The position numbers were made by a program, and so were the translations under genes. The notes beneath the pieces are model-generated. The model had not been told where the DNA came from. It was given only the letters and a program-made list of their open reading frames with translations, and did no database searches. A stretch of 64,000 bases of DNA, taken from positions 4,216,001 to 4,280,000 of the forward strand of contig QEYB01001046.1 in NCBI GenBank assembly GCA_017562135.1, in the 5' to 3' direction. Position 1 is the first letter of the stretch. Each line of letters starts with the position of its first letter. Source of the DNA: Dipylidium caninum (lineage: Eukaryota; Platyhelminthes; Cestoda; Cyclophyllidea; Dipylidiidae). This document shows, one piece after another, positions 62,901 through 64,000 of the stretch.

Positions 62901-63850
62901 GTATACGTGACCATCCACGAACTCATTTGCGCATTGGGTGGTGACGGTGAATAGGATTTGCCTTGTGGTCTAAATATGGGTCCGTTGTCGTTGACATCCT
63001 CGACGTAGATGTACACCTGCAATGTGTCTTTCCTGATGCTGACTGGAGCAACGTCAGTTGTTTCAGAGCAGTCGAGAGCTCTCAGTCTGAATGAGAATTT
63101 TTTCCGTGTTTCGTGATCTAGCGGCTTCTGCAACTTAAGGTAGAGACCTGTTATTACGCTGGTAGGAGGAGAGGATGGGGCCACCTTGGAGTAAATGAAA
63201 TTCTCCTCCTCACCACCTGCGGTCTCAGTGACAAGGGACCATTCGCTGGGCATCTCCGGCTCCGCCACGTAGGCGTTAACGGAATACTGCCTGGAATCAG
63301 GATCGCGTGCTAACGGAAGGGAGAAGCGCGCGCCGACCTCGGCCGCCTCGGACACAGAAAGGTTCACAAACCCGGGGTCCGGAAATTCTGGCACGTGGTC
63401 GTTTCGGTCAACCAGTAACACCTTGACATCAATAAACTGGGGCACATTTGAGGCACTTTTGGAGAGCACCGTGACTTGAAAGCCCAGTGTGCAATCTGAT
63501 GCCTCATTTTCGGGGCAGAGGACTTCACGATCAATGATTTGGCGGGTGTATAGCTCCCCGGACTCCGGGTCTATGCGGAACAGTCGACCGGGTATTTTAT
63601 GGGGCCGGAGGATCTGGAAACGCAACGGCTGCAGGCGGCCGTCGGGGGAGCTGATGGGCGGGAATGTGATTGGGGTGCCCAGCGGGGCTCGGACCTTGCC
63701 GACCAGGTGGTCCGAAGGGGTGTCGTCAGCGAGGAGGAATTCATTGGGCAAATTTCCGAATGCACGGAAGTCTGTTGAAATCGGTGAAAAGTGAAAGAGG
63801 AGAAAGGACGCAGAAAAGCACAACAAAATCCGCTGCTGACACATCGTCAT
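59969..63850 (-). CDS. Delta-type protocadherin with seven cadherin repeats
   Basis: Single-pass adhesion receptor of 1,293 residues, coded without an intron. ATG at 63850-63848, stop TGA at 59971-59969. A hydrophobic signal peptide covers about residues 1-26. Seven cadherin repeats follow, at about 40-155, 158-292, 300-435, 445-581, 590-711, 716-833 and 842-955. Calcium-binding motifs end most of them: DRNDHVPEF, DVNDNGPIF, DANDEAPEI, DKNDNAPIL, DENDNDPVF and NENDNDPVI. The seventh ends in an atypical DDSSP. A transmembrane helix lies at about 1018-1041, followed by FRYWKK and a tail of about 250 residues, Ser/Pro-rich with a polyglutamine run. Seven repeats and a long first exon suit delta-1 protocadherins (PCDH1/7/9/11), but I see no clear vertebrate tail motifs. 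No catenin-binding tail is seen. A donor-like sequence at the 3' end (GCTGCTG then GTGATG) means a longer spliced isoform is possible. Confidence 0.94.
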   Translation of the reverse strand: MTMCQQRILLCFSASFLLFHFSPISTDFRAFGNLPNEFLLADDTPSDHLVGKVRAPLGTPITFPPISSPDGRLQPLRFQILRPHKIPGRLFRIDPESGELYTRQIIDREVLCPENEASDCTLGFQVTVLSKSASNVPQFIDVKVLLVDRNDHVPEFPDPGFVNLSVSEAAEVGARFSLPLARDPDSRQYSVNAYVAEPEMPSEWSLVTETAGGEEENFIYSKVAPSSPPTSVITGLYLKLQKPLDHETRKKFSFRLRALDCSETTDVAPVSIRKDTLQVYIYVEDVNDNGPIFRPQGKSYSPSPPNAQMSSWMVTYTATVPESKWVKDPILKLVADDLDGPAHSKVGYYFAPGTSKQVQEYFTLNPLNGYLSLRKPLDYELQSEYSFRVIATDVPGESAHNSMAHGPLTQASSNLHTATAQVVVSVTDANDEAPEIEVDFISNEPNGSPLAVKYAEIEENVAPPQFIASIRATDRDAGPSGQVSCVQQPVVNPASSLVVLWPRTAVGANSTSSPFQLDEIRQESGRVQYRLLTREVLDREDIENGGAYRQVKIICTDMGRPPRTSSAFVNIRIRDKNDNAPILHLRRPSDYVNALKSTEGDKWPHVYENAPVGSLVIRLNASDPDEGENGRLSFNFLSDEPLSGAVNPLNLFQINEKTGDITTRVEIDREAYDPPLTSVGLKVRVVDNGIPPKSTIQEVRIYIRDENDNDPVFQRPEYQFHVMENLPAGYAIGEILVTDKDEGEVKLSFGMQTYGPLPFTIRPSPIQGGNEHGEYPLMRFILNTTRPLDREVEHKFKFTLLATDGPGGPGRSRVGTATATVEVIVENENDNDPVIIFPQKQNKTFYLSCRERKNFELLTINANDKDPSEDPHIFELMKGSSDMQMTNYSSGNATKRNGEFIQIPDFLDIEPTAGIVFLSRDMRAEDKGVHVFKVQVTDAGVPPRCSSITFFVLVDDSSPRSPLPESSSPVSKRDGRPAVSVERAPPRDAGLIFPGNHVGNRKPPSEIKHKQKPRIAGDLIVLLALGLVFLLLVATLGLVVYFRYWKKQARFAQASGNRGSLLFANQVNRGGSTCMKEIRVPTSKHQEQWLCTGDGSIISVSSPSQILNDGDQLKNHFSTVISSSHSTGNIYYKAKAEATAVGRGDSDSGTAYSPLSPMNSVLLKPNLVSGCDGYLQPESQLAYYAQNIHVLGGQSKDRSTFLPHRNTMDRNTFRNTSAIKQQQQQQQQREVLMIPSVAWDCQSRSDSPLKQEELVLVSPSEGEKGVRPMRVSSAPPLLEPFLRISPRGANGCW
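60168..60194 (-). repeat. CAG/CAA repeat encoding polyglutamine in the protocadherin tail
   Basis: The plus strand shows repeated ttgctg units; on the coding strand they give eight or nine glutamines near residue 1220. Mixed CAG and CAA codons make the tract less prone to slippage than pure CAG. Confidence 0.85.
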
Positions 63851-63861
63851 GGAAAGAGAGT

Positions 63862-64000
63862 GCTGAAAATGAAATGAAAAATGAGTTACTATGGAAATTA
63901 TTACGGAGAAGTGCGATCTATCTGTGCCTTTGGCTGTTTACCCTCCTTACTTTTTGGGTAAGTGTTATGCCTTTCGAAAACCACTTACCACCAAATGATA
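63862..64000 (-). promoter_or_regulatory. 5' flank of the protocadherin with a likely 5' UTR acceptor
   Basis: On the minus strand CATTTTCAG ends at 63863, 13 nt before the ATG. This suggests the single coding exon is preceded by an intron in the 5' UTR, with the promoter beyond the window edge. Alternatively this is simply promoter sequence. The remaining 130 bases show nothing else. Confidence 0.4.

Overview
Organism. The window is eukaryotic nuclear DNA with split genes, canonical GT/AG introns (several only 30-40 nt long), AATAAA-type polyadenylation signals, long non-coding stretches and many microsatellites. All recognisable genes are metazoan signalling, adhesion or RNA-modification genes. 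Their divergence from vertebrate orthologues, the very short introns and the long insertions inside conserved domains fit a parasitic flatworm, most likely a cestode. That placement is an inference from style, not proved by a diagnostic sequence. No mobile element, CRISPR array, tRNA or rRNA gene could be supported.

Layout. (1) 1-4,419: no gene recognised. (2) 4,420-14,615, minus strand: a large C2H2 zinc-finger gene. Four exons join in phase 0; the biggest carries a module of roughly 90-120 residues repeated four times, each with one finger. (3) 14,616-15,229: a short divergent promoter region. (4) 15,230-24,567, plus: a RalGDS/RGL-type Ral exchange factor in about 16 exons, with a REM domain and a Cdc25 domain but no visible Ras-association domain. 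(5) 26,073-38,084, plus: a Son-of-sevenless (SOS) orthologue in 17 phase-consistent exons, covering the histone-like fold, DH, PH, REM, Cdc25 and a proline-rich SH3-ligand tail. (6) 39,412-41,366, plus: a ZCCHC4-type rRNA adenine-N6 methyltransferase in six exons that seems to lack the C-terminal CCHC knuckle. (7) 41,367-59,968: about 18.6 kb with no supported gene, rich in simple repeats and GC-rich in its right half. (8) 59,969-63,850, minus: a seven-repeat delta-type protocadherin encoded in one long exon.

How the genes relate. SOS makes Ras-GTP downstream of receptor tyrosine kinases through a Grb2/Drk-type adaptor. RalGDS-type proteins make Ral-GTP and are classically recruited by Ras-GTP through a C-terminal RA domain. 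Finding the two exchange factors head-to-tail is striking, but the RalGEF appears to have lost the domain that would link it to Ras. ZCCHC4 starts only about 120 bp beyond a plausible SOS poly(A) signal. The zinc-finger gene and the RalGEF are divergent and may share a promoter. The exon models were built by hand from splice motifs, phase continuity and remembered family sequences; transcript data would settle the uncertain joins noted in each entry.
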